Shown piece after piece: positions 1-15,764 of a DNA stretch of 64,000 bases. The DNA is from Flaccisagitta enflata (taxonomy: Eukaryota; Chaetognatha; Sagittoidea; Aphragmophora): positions 14,074,001-14,138,000 of the forward strand of contig OZ231127.1 in the NCBI GenBank assembly GCA_965153355.1, given 5' to 3'. The position numbers and the translations under genes are program-made. Each line of letters opens with the position of its first letter. Position 1 is the stretch's first letter. The notes beneath the pieces are model-generated. The model did not search any database, was not told where the DNA came from, and saw only the letters and a program-made list of their open reading frames with translations.

Positions 1-722
1 CCGAAGGGTGTAAATCAAAAAATCATAACACCTGAAAAGGAAGATGTGTAGTAACAAAGCTGCCACATGGAATCAAAGGCCATCAACTTCCTGTGTGACG
101 CCGACCGAGATAAGAAAAAACAGCTGGACACGTGAGAATCGTAAAAATGTATGAGGAAAATATGATTCTACAATATTTGTTGGAGCTTTCCCAATGAATG
201 AGAATGAGATCCAACGACTAATAGGATTCACTTGATGAATGGCGTAGAACAAGTTAGTAATTGATTAATAAATGTATATATTCAGTGAAAGAATGATAGG
301 TTCATTTACATTCATGAGCTCCTAATGCCTAAGGTTTTGCACAAAACAAATGTAAACGTTTCTGTGTCCCCGCAAGTTCCCAATTTGTCCTGCATTTTTC
401 ACTGCTTTGGTCACGCCCTGCATCCATGCCAGCAAAGATAGAAGTGATAGGAGTGATAGAGAAATGCGGCATTGTTTGAGCTTTAAGCAGAAAGGAAAAC
501 TCAATCAGGACGTTTATACATCGGCTGACAGGTGGAATGGAGATCAATGTGACAGATTATGAAATAGGAAGAGGGGGACACATAAGAGGATTAGGCACGC
601 TGACTGACTGAGCAGAGAGAGAGAGAGAGAGTGAGATATGGAAAGAGAAGGCAAAGGAGGTTAGTATCAATTCCTTGACGCGACTTCACGAGTACAAAGG
701 CAGTTCCCTCCCAATAAAAGAG
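1..722. other. no gene seen
   Basis: AT-rich sequence with stops in all frames and a short (GA)n run near 615-632. I see no convincing exon, RNA gene or transposon end. Confidence 0.5.
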
Positions 723-725
723 TGA

Positions 726-813
<88 letters not shown>

Positions 814-816
814 AAA
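723..816. repeat. (GAAA)n microsatellite
   Basis: About 23 uninterrupted GAAA tetranucleotides. The minus strand reads as an open FLSFFLSF frame, which is an artefact of the repeat. Confidence 0.97.
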
Positions 817-1002
817 CCCACGAAAAACGAGAAGGAAGTATCACGTAGGAAAGGAGAAAAGGAAATAAGAGACGAGAGAGAAAAAAAAAGGAGGAAGGAG
901 GAATGAATGAGAAAAGTTATTAGGACATGAAGAAGTTATGATTGAAATAACTGTCCGCTGAGGCGCTGAGGGACACTCCAAAGAAATGAAGAACGCGACG
1001 AC

Positions 1003-1352
1003 GATGATGGCCAATGGTGACGATGATGATGAAGATGATGATGAAGATGACGATCATGACGATGATGGCGATGATGACGATGACGATGTTGGCAATGAGG
1101 ATGACGATGACACTGGAGAAGAGGAAGAAGAAGAAGAAGAAGAAGAAGAAGAAGAAGAAGAAGAAGAAGAAGAAGAAGAAGAAGAAGAAAAAAAAAAGAA
1201 AAGAAGAAGAAGAAGCACAGGCAGTAAAACGCGCGTAAGAAGAAGAAGGAGACGCTGTAGAGAAAGAGGACGAAGAAGTAGTGGTAGACGAAGAAAGAGA
1301 CGAAAAAGAAGAAGAAGAAGAAGAAGAAGAAGAATAAGAAGAAGAAGAAGGA

Positions 1353-1383
<31 letters not shown>

Positions 1384-1495
1384 AAGAAGAAGAAGAAGAA
1401 GAAGAAGAAGAAGAAGAAGAAGAAGAAGAAGAAGAAGAAGAAGAAGAAGAAGAAAAAGAAGAAGAAGCAGAGGAAGTAAAGCGGGCGTAAGAAGA
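1003..1495. repeat. compound (GAY)n then (GAA)n homopurine repeat
   Basis: The first part (about 1003-1115) is GAT/GAC-rich and reads as poly-Asp on the plus strand. It passes into two long (GAA)n blocks, about 1121-1190 and 1310-1465. The segment between the blocks (GCAGTAAAACGCGCGTAAG near 1221) returns in variant form near 1475, so a unit of about 255 bp may be duplicated. All long open frames are trinucleotide-repeat translations. A long purine strand can form triplex DNA (general knowledge). Confidence 0.9.
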
Positions 1496-2218
1496 CCATA
1501 TCATGAAAAGTGAGATCGTTAAACGAGAGAAGACCCTTTCCCTCTCAAAGGCCTCAATCTTATCCTCAAGAATTTCTTTATCGTTCCATGATACCCGGTC
1601 GTATGAGAATCTCTTTATGCAAAGTATTTCTTTTTCTGAAGAGAGGGTATTTCTTTTACCTTTCAAGTCTTTTTTTTTATTTATTTTTGTTCATGGTTTT
1701 AAGAAGGGCCAATCGTTGAACAAGGCCATTCATTCATTTCGTAATCAGTTCCTGCCTCTCAAAATTGGCACCGGATCGCCAAAATTTGTTTTCGCTTTGG
1801 GTAATTTTCTCAATCAGAGTCCGATTCAAAGGTAACAAGAAGCAAAGTTTGTTGTAGTGCCCTAAAAAAGAGGCCGAGGATCAATATTCTTGGAAACTGA
1901 CAAGATAATTGGGCAAATTTGATTTCATTTGTTTCATGCGGTTTAAACTATTTTTTTCTCATTTCCATAATAAAAAAACGTTTTCAGTTCTCTAATGAAA
2001 AGCATAGGAAATCCTCCCAACACGAGTAGAGAGCTTGTGCAACTTGAACGGTGATCATGGTTAAAGAAATGTGAACGTATGCATAGGGAAAAAAATGGAC
2101 AGAACACAGAAATCAGGTGGGGGTAAGAAGAGAGGAATAGAGGATAGAAGCAAAAATGCAAATTTGACTGTCGTAATTGTTTGTTTGAGTTTTTAAAACG
2201 CAAACAGAGTAGGCCGCG

Positions 2219-2219
<1 letters not shown>
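1496..2219. other. no gene seen
   Basis: Plain AT-rich sequence. The longest frame is about 110 codons, with no recognisable domain or coding-like composition. Confidence 0.4.

Positions 2220-2273
<54 letters not shown>
2220..2273. repeat. (GA)n microsatellite
   Basis: About 27 GA dinucleotides without interruption. Confidence 0.97.
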
Positions 2274-2275
<2 letters not shown>

Positions 2276-2328
2276 CTATGTTAAGGTTCATCTTCTACCA
2301 TGGCAACAGATCGACTTCGAAATATACT

Positions 2329-2780
2329 TAAGAGATTGATATTTTGAATATAGACTAATAAAAGGATGCTTTATTGCCCATGGGTGTTGGTTGCCATGGA
2401 AACACATTTCCATGTATTCACGCTAAAGTATCAATATTTTGAGAAATTTTTTGAGGGAACATTGTTCAAAATAAAATTTGCTACAACTTTCCCACAGTAT
2501 GTTCTGTAAGAATATCGCTCGTTTAGCCGTTGCTAGGGAGCGTAACTATGTGTGACAGCCCTGTGATGCTCCCTAGCAACCGCCAAACGACAGATATTCT
2601 TACAGAACATACTGTGGGAAAGTTGTAGCAAATTTTATTTTAAACAATGTTCCCTAAAAAAATTTCTCAAAATATTGATACTTTAGCGTGAATACATGGA
2701 AATGTGTTTCCATGGCAACCAACATCCATGGGCAACAAAGCATCCTCTTATTAGTTTATATTCCAAATATCAGTCTCTTA
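2329..2780. mobile_element. 452-bp palindromic (foldback/MITE-like) element
   Basis: Two arms of about 215 bp are near-perfect reverse complements around a loop of about 28 bases near 2542-2570. The innermost stem pairs GTTGCTAGGGAGC with GCTCCCTAGCAAC. The arms contain CCATGGAAACACATTTCCATG and its mirror. The outer ends read TAAGAGA and TCTCTTA, so a TA target duplication is possible. GGTTCATCT also occurs on both sides (2285-2293 and about 2782-2790), a possible longer duplication. No transposase is present, so it would be non-autonomous. The superfamily is not determined. Confidence 0.75.
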
Positions 2781-3055
2781 GGTTCATCTGTCTTCCTGTA
2801 ATAAATTCCCCCGTATTTCCAAGTCTAGACGACATCTACTGTACTATTTCTTGTAACTGTACAGGAGGAATCAAGCATTGTAAATGTATTTTGAGTGCTA
2901 CAAAACTCATTGAGCAAGTTAGTCTGTCTGTAAGTGTAACATTTTGCTTTTCTTTCATCACCGATCCTGTCCAAATGCTTGGTAAGCCTTTGTAATCACC
3001 ACCCTGCCCATGACTTGGGTAGCTGTATCTGATTCCCTTGAAAAGCGCTCTTTTT
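2781..3055. other. no gene seen
   Basis: Unique sequence with no identifiable feature. Confidence 0.4.
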
Positions 3056-3195
3056 GAGAGCAGCTTGTATATGGCCTCCTACGAGAGCAGCTTGTAAATG
3101 ACCTCCTCTCGAGAGCAGCTTGTAAATGACCTTCTCTCGAGAGCAGCTTGTGAATGACCTCCTCTTGAGAGCAGCTTGTAAATGGCCTTCAAGCC
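3056..3195. repeat. 28-bp minisatellite, 5 copies
   Basis: GAGAGCAGCTTGT recurs at 3056, 3083, 3111, 3139 and 3167, a 27-28 bp period. The remainder of each unit is a variant of AAATGACCTCCTCTC. Confidence 0.9.
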
Positions 3196-3342
3196 CCAAA
3201 AAAAGCGACGATCCGCGAAAAAAGTCTGACCAAAATTGAGTCATGCAAGAAAAAAGGAGAGAAGATAATCAAGACAGAAGGAAATGATTCAAAAACTTTC
3301 ATTCCCCGAATCTACGGGAGAGGAGAGGAGGAATGCGTGGGT

Positions 3343-3343
<1 letters not shown>

Positions 3344-3387
<44 letters not shown>
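3344..3387. repeat. (GA)n microsatellite
   Basis: About 21 GA units. Confidence 0.95.
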
Positions 3388-3388
<1 letters not shown>

Positions 3389-5089
3389 TTGATCTGATTT
3401 GAATATTGGAGTTGGAAAAAAGTTATAAAATTCATTTGATTAGTTTTGATTTTTGCCAGCCATTGGCTTAATTGAATATGAAACAAAACAAACGGCAACA
3501 AGAACAAATTATCTTATCAACTTGATTGTTGTTGCACACACGTTGGGCGGTGATCAAAACAAATAAGTGGGTACTACAACTTTGTTTCACAGAGACAAAA
3601 TTAGAGAGGGAAAAACATTTTGGATTATCCATAGAGGTTTTTATTGCCATCCTCTGCGCTCACTGATCGGGCTTCATAGACTGATTTAACACCCTGTTTG
3701 GAACCTGAATGCTCAAGGCACTATCCACACTGCCAGGTTGCTAAACTGATCGACAGACGTTAAATTCTTTAACACGCCCGACCAGAACTTGTACCTTCAG
3801 GTAGCAAATTGCGCCAAATCTCGCCGTAAAAGATAATAACAGCCGAGAAAGTTGTGAATGTTACTGACATACAGTCGTCGCTCTTGACAAAAGAATAGCA
3901 ATTTGTCACTTTTTTAAGTACCGAAAGGAAAAAAAAATCAAAAGAATTAAGTAGAAGCTGTGCCATTGCACTTCGAAATTCGGATGATTGTTTTTGAACT
4001 TTTTCTTTTTTGTATCCGTCTGTCTGTCTGTCTCTCTCCCGGGCTTACTGAACTTGCTAACCAGAGGCGTGTTCCCTTATTTTACACTTGGTAGATCAAC
4101 TCACTAAGTATAAATCTTTGAATTGAAGGGATCAGCTGTTTTTGGTGGAATTGCAATCGGGGAAATCCCGAATACAAAGCAAGTGAATAAATGTCAGCCC
4201 ATGGAAACTTGCATTCATAAAGAAGGAAAACTGATATCGCCTTCAACATTCCCGCTAACAATACAACATGAAACCATCAATGAAAAAATGGCAATGAGAA
4301 TCAAGTAGAACATATAAAGAAAGATGATAGACCCAATGATTGCCCTTTATATAGAAACTTTGCGTCACAAAATAAATCAAATTAAAAACTCGTGTCAAAA
4401 ACTCAAAATATACATTCAAAAGTAGCGATTTACTTTACAACCAAAGGGAGGGGGTTGCGATATCGATAGCAAAAGGAATACTTTGAAATGAGAGAATGAA
4501 AGATACGAGGATGTTTTCGGTTACAGTTAGGTTCATTTATGATGGGAACTTAGCTGAGGCGGGCCTTTAAAAGATCATGTTGTCAAAACTGCCAAACATT
4601 TTACCATTTCTCGAATTTTTCTTCCTTTTTCCCTCATTTTCATTTTCATGTCTCTATTTGTTCTTTTTTTTTTCTCTCCACAGAGAAAGTAAGAAAGAAC
4701 AAAAGAAAGAATAAAAGAGAAAAAGAAAAAGAGAGAAAAAGTTTCCTCAATCGGGTGAAACGATTTTTAATCTGCATTTTAAAATCGCATTTTTTTTTTG
4801 TTTTCAGTTCGCGCGCTTGCGCAAGAAGAGAGAGAGAGAGAGAGAGAGAGAGTATATCGTCGGCGTTGGTTCTGCAATTTCTTTTTGAAAAATCGCTTCA
4901 CTCAATTCAAAATTCAATCTCATTTGAAAGAAAGAAAAAAGACCCACGCGCGTTCGAATGAGCGAACGCGTGAGCGAACGTCGGAATAAAATCGATTTCA
5001 TTTAGATTGTGACCAGATGTTTCCCGTTTCGATAGGTTTCTTTGTCGTGTTGCCGCGGGATCTGTACTCTTGAGCGATTGAAAGAAAGG
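3388..5089. other. no gene seen
   Basis: AT-rich sequence with a short (TCTG)n run near 4017-4032, a T-run near 4660 and a short (GA)n at 4827-4851. The GC-richer stretch near 4945-4985 (CGCGCGTTCG, GCGAACGCGTGAGCG) is a cluster of short palindromic CpG words, not an exon. Confidence 0.4.
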
Positions 5090-5352
5090 CGTGAATGAAT
5101 GAATGAATGAATGAATGAATGAATGAATGAATGAATGAATAAATAAATGAATGAATGAATGAATGAATGAATGAATGAATGAATAAATGAATGAATGAAT
5201 GAATGAATGAATGAATGAATGAATGAATGAATGAATGAATAAATGAATGAATGAATGAATGAATGAATGAATGAATGAATGAATGAATGAGCAATGAATA
5301 AATGAATGAATGAATGAATGAATGAATGAATGAATGAATGAATGAATGAATT
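5090..5352. repeat. (GAAT)n microsatellite
   Basis: More than 60 GAAT tetranucleotides with rare AAAT and GAGC interruptions. The minus-strand SFIHSFIH frames are repeat translations. Confidence 0.97.
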
Positions 5353-5823
5353 AATGTATGAAATTATGAAAGATAGAGAGAACGAGGGGACAAGTGCGCA
5401 TGAACATTTAACACATAGCTGAAATGTAAGACGGGAACAAGAAAATAAATCTAACAAATAAAACTTAGGAATATTTGAGTGACTAACTCAATGAATGCTG
5501 AGAGTGTACTGACAAAGTTATCTGTCTCGGTACCTTCAATAAGCTTGAGGACCTTCTTACGTAAGAACTTCATAACTTACATCTCTTCCCTTGACTCGTT
5601 TTCCCCCATTACCCCCCCCCCCTCCCCAGCTCCGACCCCCCCCCCCTTTCACGTCCCGACGATTGGATATCGATAAGTCACGAACCAATTTTTTTTCTTT
5701 CTTGAGGCGTCTCACATTTCCCCACAATTTCTCATCTCTTTATGCGTTCTTTCTTTCTTTTTTTCTTTCTTTCTTTCTTTCTTATTCTCTCTTACTTTTC
5801 GGAAGAAAGGAACATTAATAAAC
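5353..5823. other. no gene seen; C-runs and T-rich tract
   Basis: Holds homopolymeric C runs near 5612-5648 and a degenerate (TTTC)n tract near 5745-5790. Nothing else is recognised. Confidence 0.4.
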
Positions 5824-6003
5824 TCATTTCTCCATAACGTCGCTTGACCACCGTCCCATAACTGACACCGGCCGCTCCCGGCCGCCACCATTTTTGCCTC
5901 TGCCTCCTCCTCCACCACCACCACCGCCCCCACCAAAACCTCCCCCAAAACCGCCCCCACGGCCTCCATGCCGCCTCCAGCGCCGCCACCAGAAAGGGAC
6001 GAC
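5824..6003 (-). CDS. possible glycine-rich terminal exon
   Basis: On the minus strand a polypyrimidine/AG junction (AG at 6004-6005) is followed by a frame open to the TGA at 5824-5826. It reads roughly sixty residues: an arginine-rich start, then GGRGGGFGGGFGGGG-like sequence, then a more complex tail ending near SSDVMEK. GGF/RGG composition is typical of RNA-binding proteins such as hnRNP tails or the fibrillarin N-terminus (established knowledge). The piece is too low in complexity to name. The GC-rich composition contrasts with the flanks. It could be a chance frame through a (GGN)n repeat. Confidence 0.25.
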   Translation of the reverse strand, partial: VVPFWWRRWRRHGGRGGGFGGGFGGGGGGGGGGGRGKNGGGRERPVSVMGRWSSDVMEK

Positions 6004-6087
6004 CTAAAATGCCGTCGTGTCATGACATAACTCATAGACGATCAAAACTCCTCTCCCGCTGACCGACGAACCTATTCTCATATTCCA

Positions 6088-6956
<869 letters not shown>

Positions 6957-6958
<2 letters not shown>

Positions 6959-8048
6959 TCTGTCACAGTTTCTCACCTTTGCTGGCAAATGAAGGCACAG
7001 CTTCCTTTTCTGCCTCGCACACGTGTAAAGATCGTTTTGACCATCACCATGCACCAAGTCTGTCTATCTGTTTGTCTTTTTGTCTTTATGTCTTACTCTC
7101 GGGCTTTTTACTTGTCTGTCTCTGTTTGGTTGTTTGTCTGTTTGTCTATATGTCTGTCTCTCTGTCTGTCTCTTTGCTTGTTTGCTTGTCTGTCAATATG
7201 TCTGTCTGTTGGCTTGTCGGTTCTTTATTTTATCCTACTATCCTTCTGACTCTCCCTCTTCCTCCCTCATTTGGTCATCTGGTAACATCACGTGCCTACC
7301 CCACTAAGACGTTCCGAGGCGCGTGTCCTGGGCTGGTTACACTCAGCTTCCCATTACGTAATGCTTCCCCTCTCGCCAGTCACGTGCATCGAGACTCCGT
7401 CAAATCTAACAGTCGGATAGTCCTCTTAGTTGGCCTTTCATATCGTCGAGTCACATTCCAACTAAAATGTCCCGTCGATTTCCTCCATCTCTGTCATCAT
7501 TAATCGCGCGCGGGGCAGACTTTCCCTTTCCGACTATGTGTCTCTCTTGCTTCCTCTCTCTCTCTCTCTTTCATCATTTCTTCCATAACTGGTGTGAACG
7601 TCGTTCATTCCTGAATTTCTCATGGATGAATGTCGTTCCTCCACCAGTTGACCAAGAGTCGGTCGCAGTAAGAGTGACCAAATGGCTCTCACACTCGCAC
7701 ACAAGTTTCGCAATCCTCGAATCCTCTTATTCAATCTTCTCAAACTTCACACTCTCATCTCACTCTCACTTTACAATGACCACTTATGCCTCTTACTCTC
7801 AACCCCTTTCCATCTTATCATTCCCTTCCCCCCTTATCCACCTCCCTCAATAAATAAGCCTCTTTACATAAACGGATCTTGTCTCGCTTTTGATTGACGC
7901 TAAAGAGACAATAGATCAGATCCTTGATAACGTCATAACCGTCTCCAGATTCGAGTCATTGCCTCATTTAACCTTTCAAGGAGGATATGAGATGATCGGA
8001 TTGAAAGTAAAAGTTTAATTGTTGGGGTTTCCTGGGCAATACCGAAGA
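6957..8048. other. no gene seen; degenerate TCTG-rich tract
   Basis: A degenerate (TSTG)n-like tract at about 7048-7225 reads as open VCLSVCL frames in all three plus frames. The rest is unique pyrimidine-leaning sequence without a recognisable exon. Confidence 0.45.
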
Positions 8049-8065
8049 TTGATTTGTTGCTGTAT

Positions 8066-8073
8066 ATTTACAA
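8066..8073. repeat. 8-bp target-site duplication, left
   Basis: ATTTACAA immediately before the element end; repeated exactly at 8401-8408. Confidence 0.85.
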
Positions 8074-8400
8074 TAGGGCGGCTACCTGAAGGTTGAATTT
8101 GGCTCAAAATTTAAGATTCCTCCGCCATCTTACCATATATGCTAAGCAGCATTTGGGCAGTAAACCAGACAAGCAGAGGTCGGTATTTGATCAAGAAACC
8201 CGCACGGCAACACAATGGTAAAGTATGTGAAAGCAATTTTACGCCCATTGAAACTCCATAGTGTTGCCGTGCGGGTTTTCATTCCAGATACCGATCTCCG
8301 CTTGCCTCAATTCCTTTTTAAATACGACGTAGAGTGAATGGTAAGTTGGCTGAGGCATTCTGAAATTTGACCACATTTGACCCTCCAGGTAGCCGCCCTA
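8074..8400. mobile_element. hAT-like miniature element, 327 bp
   Basis: The ends are TAGGGCGGCTACCTG and its exact reverse complement, and pairing continues imperfectly through almost the whole element. An inner stem joins CCCGCACGGCAACAC to GTGTTGCCGTGCGGG. It is flanked by the 8-bp duplication ATTTACAA. An 8-bp duplication with TAGGG-type ends is the hallmark of hAT transposons (established knowledge). No coding capacity, so it is non-autonomous. The duplicate locus at 8516 gives a paralogous empty site with a single TATCTACAGGCAAC junction. Confidence 0.88.
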
Positions 8401-8408
8401 ATTTACAA
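8401..8408. repeat. 8-bp target-site duplication, right
   Basis: ATTTACAA, identical to 8066-8073. Confidence 0.85.
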
Positions 8409-8617
8409 GCAACAAGGTATGATATGGCATTTGATATATATTGTCCGCTGATAGGGTTCATTAGATTGAAAAAGAGCTTTTTTGGATATGATATGATATG
8501 ATATGATATGATATATTGATTTGTTGGTGTATATCTACAGGCAACAAGGTATGATTTGGCTTTCAATGTATACTGTCCGCTGATAGGATTCATTGGAATG
8601 AAGAAGAGCTTTTTATA

Positions 8618-9490
<873 letters not shown>

Positions 9491-9499
9491 TTGAGTGTG

Positions 9500-9722
9500 A
9501 GTGCCGCGTCACCCCTGCGTGTCACCCCTGCCATAAATGGTGCGTCACCCCTGCGTGTTACCCCTGCATGTCACCCCTGCCATACATGTTGCGTCACCCC
9601 TGTCTGTCACTCCTGCCATAAATCTTGCGTCACCCCTGTGTGTCAATCCAGCTTGTCACCCCTGCTATAAATGGTGTGTCACCCCTGCGTGTCAATCCAG
9701 CGTGTCACCTCTGCCGTAAATG
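9500..9722. repeat. GTCACCCCTG minisatellite
   Basis: The core GTCACCCCTGCGTGTCACCC recurs irregularly, interleaved with GCCATAAATG. More than ten GTCA-CCCCTG cores are visible. Confidence 0.85.
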
Positions 9723-10193
<471 letters not shown>

Positions 10194-10327
10194 TTACTCA
10201 TTATCTCAACCTTTTGAATAAAGAATATCAGAATGCTTTTTTAATGATTCGACGATAAGAAGTTTTTAGATCTCAAGACTTGTGTACCAAGAGGATATGA
10301 AATTCATTCGACAAAAGGAAGTAAGCA

Positions 10328-10456
10328 ACACACACAAGGGTTACACACACAAGTGACACACACACACACACAAGTGACACACACACAAGTGACACACAAA
10401 ACTTACACACACAAAACTTACACACACAAGTGTAACACACACAAGTGTAACACGCA
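10328..10456. repeat. (AC)n / ACACAAGTG minisatellite
   Basis: ACACACAAGTG and ACACACAAAACTT units alternate with (AC)n. Confidence 0.85.
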
Positions 10457-10775
10457 AGACAAAAGTAGTAGACGGAAGATAGAAGGTAGTGGGATTGAGA
10501 AATTGGGGAGTGGTACTTTGTCAGGGAATAGATTTTAGAAAGGCGGTAATGGAGCAGGCATTTGAAAACTAAGTTGTTCAGAATTTTGACCGAAAAAAGT
10601 AGATTAAAGTGTCCTATAACAGATCACAACAGAGACAAGGAATGCCAACTATAAAACAGAGGATACAGGTTAAGGGAAAAAGAAATATCATCATAGTAGG
10701 GAAAAAACCGAAAGATGTCAATGCGTGAATGAAGAGGGGATATCATGAATAACAAGAACGCATATTTGAGGTGGG
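10457..10775. other. no gene seen
   Basis: Unique purine-skewed sequence without a recognisable feature. Confidence 0.4.
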
Positions 10776-11085
10776 GAAAATGGATATTAGGAGGATATCA
10801 GAAGGGATATTAATGAGGATATTAGAGAGGATATTAGAGAGCATAATAGAGAGGATGTTAGAGAAAATATTGGAGAGGATATAAGAAAGGATATGAGAAG
10901 AGATATTAGAGAGGGTATTAGAAGGGGTATTAGCGAGGATATTAGAGAGGATATTAGAGAGGATATCAGAGAGGATATTGAAGAGGATATTGGAGAGGAT
11001 ATCAGAGAGGATATTAGAGAGGATATTAGAGAGGATATTAGTGAGCATATTAGAGGGGATATTAGAAGGGATATCAGAGAGAGTG
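10776..11085. repeat. GGATATTAGAGA minisatellite (12-15 bp)
   Basis: GAGGATATTAGAGAG-type units recur more than twenty times with small variations. Because periods are multiples of three, repetitive frames are open on both strands. Confidence 0.92.
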
Positions 11086-11239
11086 GATTTTGGCGACGGT
11101 AATCCGAGAAAAGTGGCGAAAAAGTGCAGAAAAGTGCGGCTAATGACGCAGAAAAGCGCGAGGATTGGAGAGGTGAAGGAGTCAAAAGCGAGGGCTAAAA
11201 GACGAGGAAAAGTGAGAATGAGTGAGAATGAGAAGAATG

Positions 11240-11242
<3 letters not shown>
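11086..11242. other. no gene seen
   Basis: Short purine-rich spacer. Confidence 0.4.

Positions 11243-11292
<50 letters not shown>
11243..11292. repeat. (GA)n microsatellite
   Basis: About 25 GA units. Confidence 0.95.
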
Positions 11293-11296
<4 letters not shown>

Positions 11297-11361
11297 TGCA
11301 CGCAAGCACACACACATACACTCGCACACTCAGCCATGGCAAAAACCAAACAACAAAAACA

Positions 11362-11622
<261 letters not shown>

Positions 11623-11684
11623 CAAGCAATTCTTGAGAACTGTAGGCTGGTTGACCAATGGAGGTTGAATTGGTTGGACAATTT

Positions 11685-12528
<844 letters not shown>

Positions 12529-12599
<71 letters not shown>

Positions 12600-12667
12600 G
12601 AGAAAGAAAGAAAGAAGAAAAGAAAGAAGAAAAGAAAGAGAGAAAGAAAGAAAGAAAGAAAGAAAAA

Positions 12668-12747
<80 letters not shown>

Positions 12748-12750
12748 AAA
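12529..12750. repeat. (GAAA)n microsatellite
   Basis: More than 200 bp of GAAA with a few GAGA and AGAAGA interruptions near 12598-12650. Confidence 0.96.
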
Positions 12751-12874
12751 GAGAAATAAGAGAGGGGGGGGGGGTGGAGGTTGCGGAGGAAACCGCAAGC
12801 GCTTTTCGACAAATTTCATTTCAAGATACAGATGATTGATAACTCGTACGAAGCCATTTTGCCACTCTGCCATT

Positions 12875-12875
<1 letters not shown>

Positions 12876-12910
<35 letters not shown>
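12876..12910. repeat. (GA)n microsatellite
   Basis: About 17 GA units. Confidence 0.93.
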
Positions 12911-12915
<5 letters not shown>

Positions 12916-13102
12916 GGGAGGGGCTAAAATGGAATCGCATAATAAGAAAATGGCAAATATTAGTAAGTGGATTTTAGAAAGAGGAAAAGGAGAGAAAAGA
13001 AAATTCCCAAGTAAACAAGGAAAGAAAGGAAAAGATAAAGAGGAAGAGGGCGAAGATGGATTAGTAGAAGATAGAAAAGCGGAGGAAGTTGAAGGAAAGG
13101 AA

Positions 13103-13115
13103 AGAGGAAGAAGAA

Positions 13116-13170
<55 letters not shown>

Positions 13171-13200
13171 GAGAAGGAGAAGAAGAGGCAAAAGAATAGG
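13103..13200. repeat. (GAA)n microsatellite, interrupted
   Basis: GAA/GGA trinucleotides over about 95 bp. Confidence 0.9.
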
Positions 13201-13486
13201 AAGAAACGAATGACTGAATGAAGGAAGATCATGTAAGAGTAAAGCAAAGACAAGACAGGAGGAAGGGATTAAGAGCGGAAAAATGCGACCATCATTCATT
13301 TGAACAGAAAAAAATAGTATGATATGGAAGGCTTTTTTTTTGTGGGGGGGGGGGGGCGATGAAGATGATGATGACGATGACACAGTGACGCGATTTCATG
13401 CATTTAATGAATCAGCAGCTCAATTCCAGAAAGGTCGAAGATAAAATCTCCCTCTGAGAAGCGATTGGTGGTAGCATCTACGCCAA

Positions 13487-13518
<32 letters not shown>

Positions 13519-13763
13519 CAACTGTTTAATGATCAAAAGGAGGACGACTACTTAAATCGGTAAAATGTTTAATGTAAATCGGTTACCAATAAAGGAGGCT
13601 AATCGCCGGCCGGAAAAAAGTCGTAAGTGGGAATCTCTTTTTTTCAGTGCATGTTCTTCTGTGTGTGCATGTCATGATGTCTTGTCGATTGCTTGTCTGT
13701 TTTTGTTATTCAATCACTGTCTCTTTTTGCCTCTCCATCTTCCTTTGTCTTTGTGATGTGTGC
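13201..13763. other. no gene seen; G-run and A-run
   Basis: Contains a G11-like run near 13345, a short GAT/GAC cluster at 13359-13381 and an A-rich homopolymer near 13484-13519. Confidence 0.45.

Positions 13764-14658
<895 letters not shown>

Positions 14659-14707
<49 letters not shown>
14659..14707. repeat. (GA)n microsatellite
   Basis: About 24 GA units followed by GAAACAGA variants. Confidence 0.95.
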
Positions 14708-14711
<4 letters not shown>

Positions 14712-14885
14712 GAGAGAAACAGAGATATCCACGGAAGTTGGAGCCGCAGAAGGAGTGAAGACACTGATTATCAGGCAGAGAAAAAAGACCCTAATTTTAG
14801 CACAAGTGATAAATCATCAGCGATGTCAGACGAGAGGTAGAGTGGCCACGTGCGAGAGCGGGGTCCATTTCGAGCCAGTTGTGAA

Positions 14886-14887
<2 letters not shown>

Positions 14888-14922
<35 letters not shown>
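14888..14922. repeat. (GA)n microsatellite
   Basis: About 17 GA units followed by GACA variants. Confidence 0.93.
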
Positions 14923-14930
<8 letters not shown>

Positions 14931-15151
14931 GACAAACAGAGTCAGAGAGAACCAGGGAGAGTGATATGCGACCATGAAGAAATAGGAAGAAAAAGAAAGA
15001 CAGTTTCTCAATCTGTTTCTTTGTCTTCGACGAAGGTAAATAACACGAGAAAACATTAGTTCTGTCAGGCACAAAAAAAGGGGATATTGCAAGATGGGTT
15101 TTACTTACCTGTTTTTAGTCGCGTCCGGTGATGGTTGGTGGCAGGAGAGGC

Positions 15152-15152
<1 letters not shown>
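14923..15152. other. no gene seen
   Basis: Unique sequence between GA tracts. Confidence 0.35.

Positions 15153-15194
<42 letters not shown>
15153..15194. repeat. (GA)n microsatellite
   Basis: About 20 GA units. Confidence 0.94.
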
Positions 15195-15198
<4 letters not shown>

Positions 15199-15410
15199 AG
15201 AGGGCAAAAAGAAATGTTTCTGGTCAGCAACACATTTTTGACAGTGGGATATAAATAGCCAACAAATGCTCCCATTTTTTTCCTTTCCCTTTCTCTTCTT
15301 AGCAGGTAAAAATGAGGAATGGTCGTTCTAAAAGAAAATATGAAATTTGGATTAAAGGGGATTTTGGAGGGCGTTTGGAGATGGAGAGGGGGAAGGGTAA
15401 GAAAGAGGGC

Positions 15411-15764
15411 TTGAAGAAGAAGAAGAAGAAGAAGGAAGAAGATGAAGAAGAAGAAGAAGAAGAAGAAGAAGAAGAAGAAGAAGAAGAAGAAGAAGAAGAA
15501 GAAGAAGAAGAAGAAGAAGATGAAGAAGAAAGAGAAGAAAGAAGAAGAGAAAAGAAGAAGATGAAGAAAGAAGAAGAAGAAGCAGAAGAAGAAGAAGAAG
15601 AAAAGAAGGAAGAAGAAGAAAGAAAAAGAAGAAGAAGAAGAAGAAGATTAAGAAGAAGAAGAAGAAAAAGAAAAAGAAGAAGAAGAAGAAGAAGAAGAAG
15701 AAGAAGAAGAAGAAGAAGAAGAAGAAGAAGAAGAAGAAGAGGAAGAGAAGAAGAAGAAGAAAAG
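15411..15764. repeat. (GAA)n microsatellite, about 350 bp
   Basis: One of the longest GAA tracts in the window, with scattered GAT, GCA and AAA variants. Long (GAA)n tracts form triplex or sticky DNA structures (established for GAA expansions). Confidence 0.95.

Larger units (their letters stand above)
8049..8617. repeat. tandem duplicate of a 100-bp locus, first copy split by a MITE
   Basis: A segment reading TTGATTTGTTG then TATATYTACA then GCAACAAGGTATGAT then TGTCCGCTGATAGG occurs at 8049-8073 plus 8401-8490, and again at 8516-8617. The second copy is uninterrupted. A (GATAT)n run at about 8485-8514 separates them. Confidence 0.85.
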
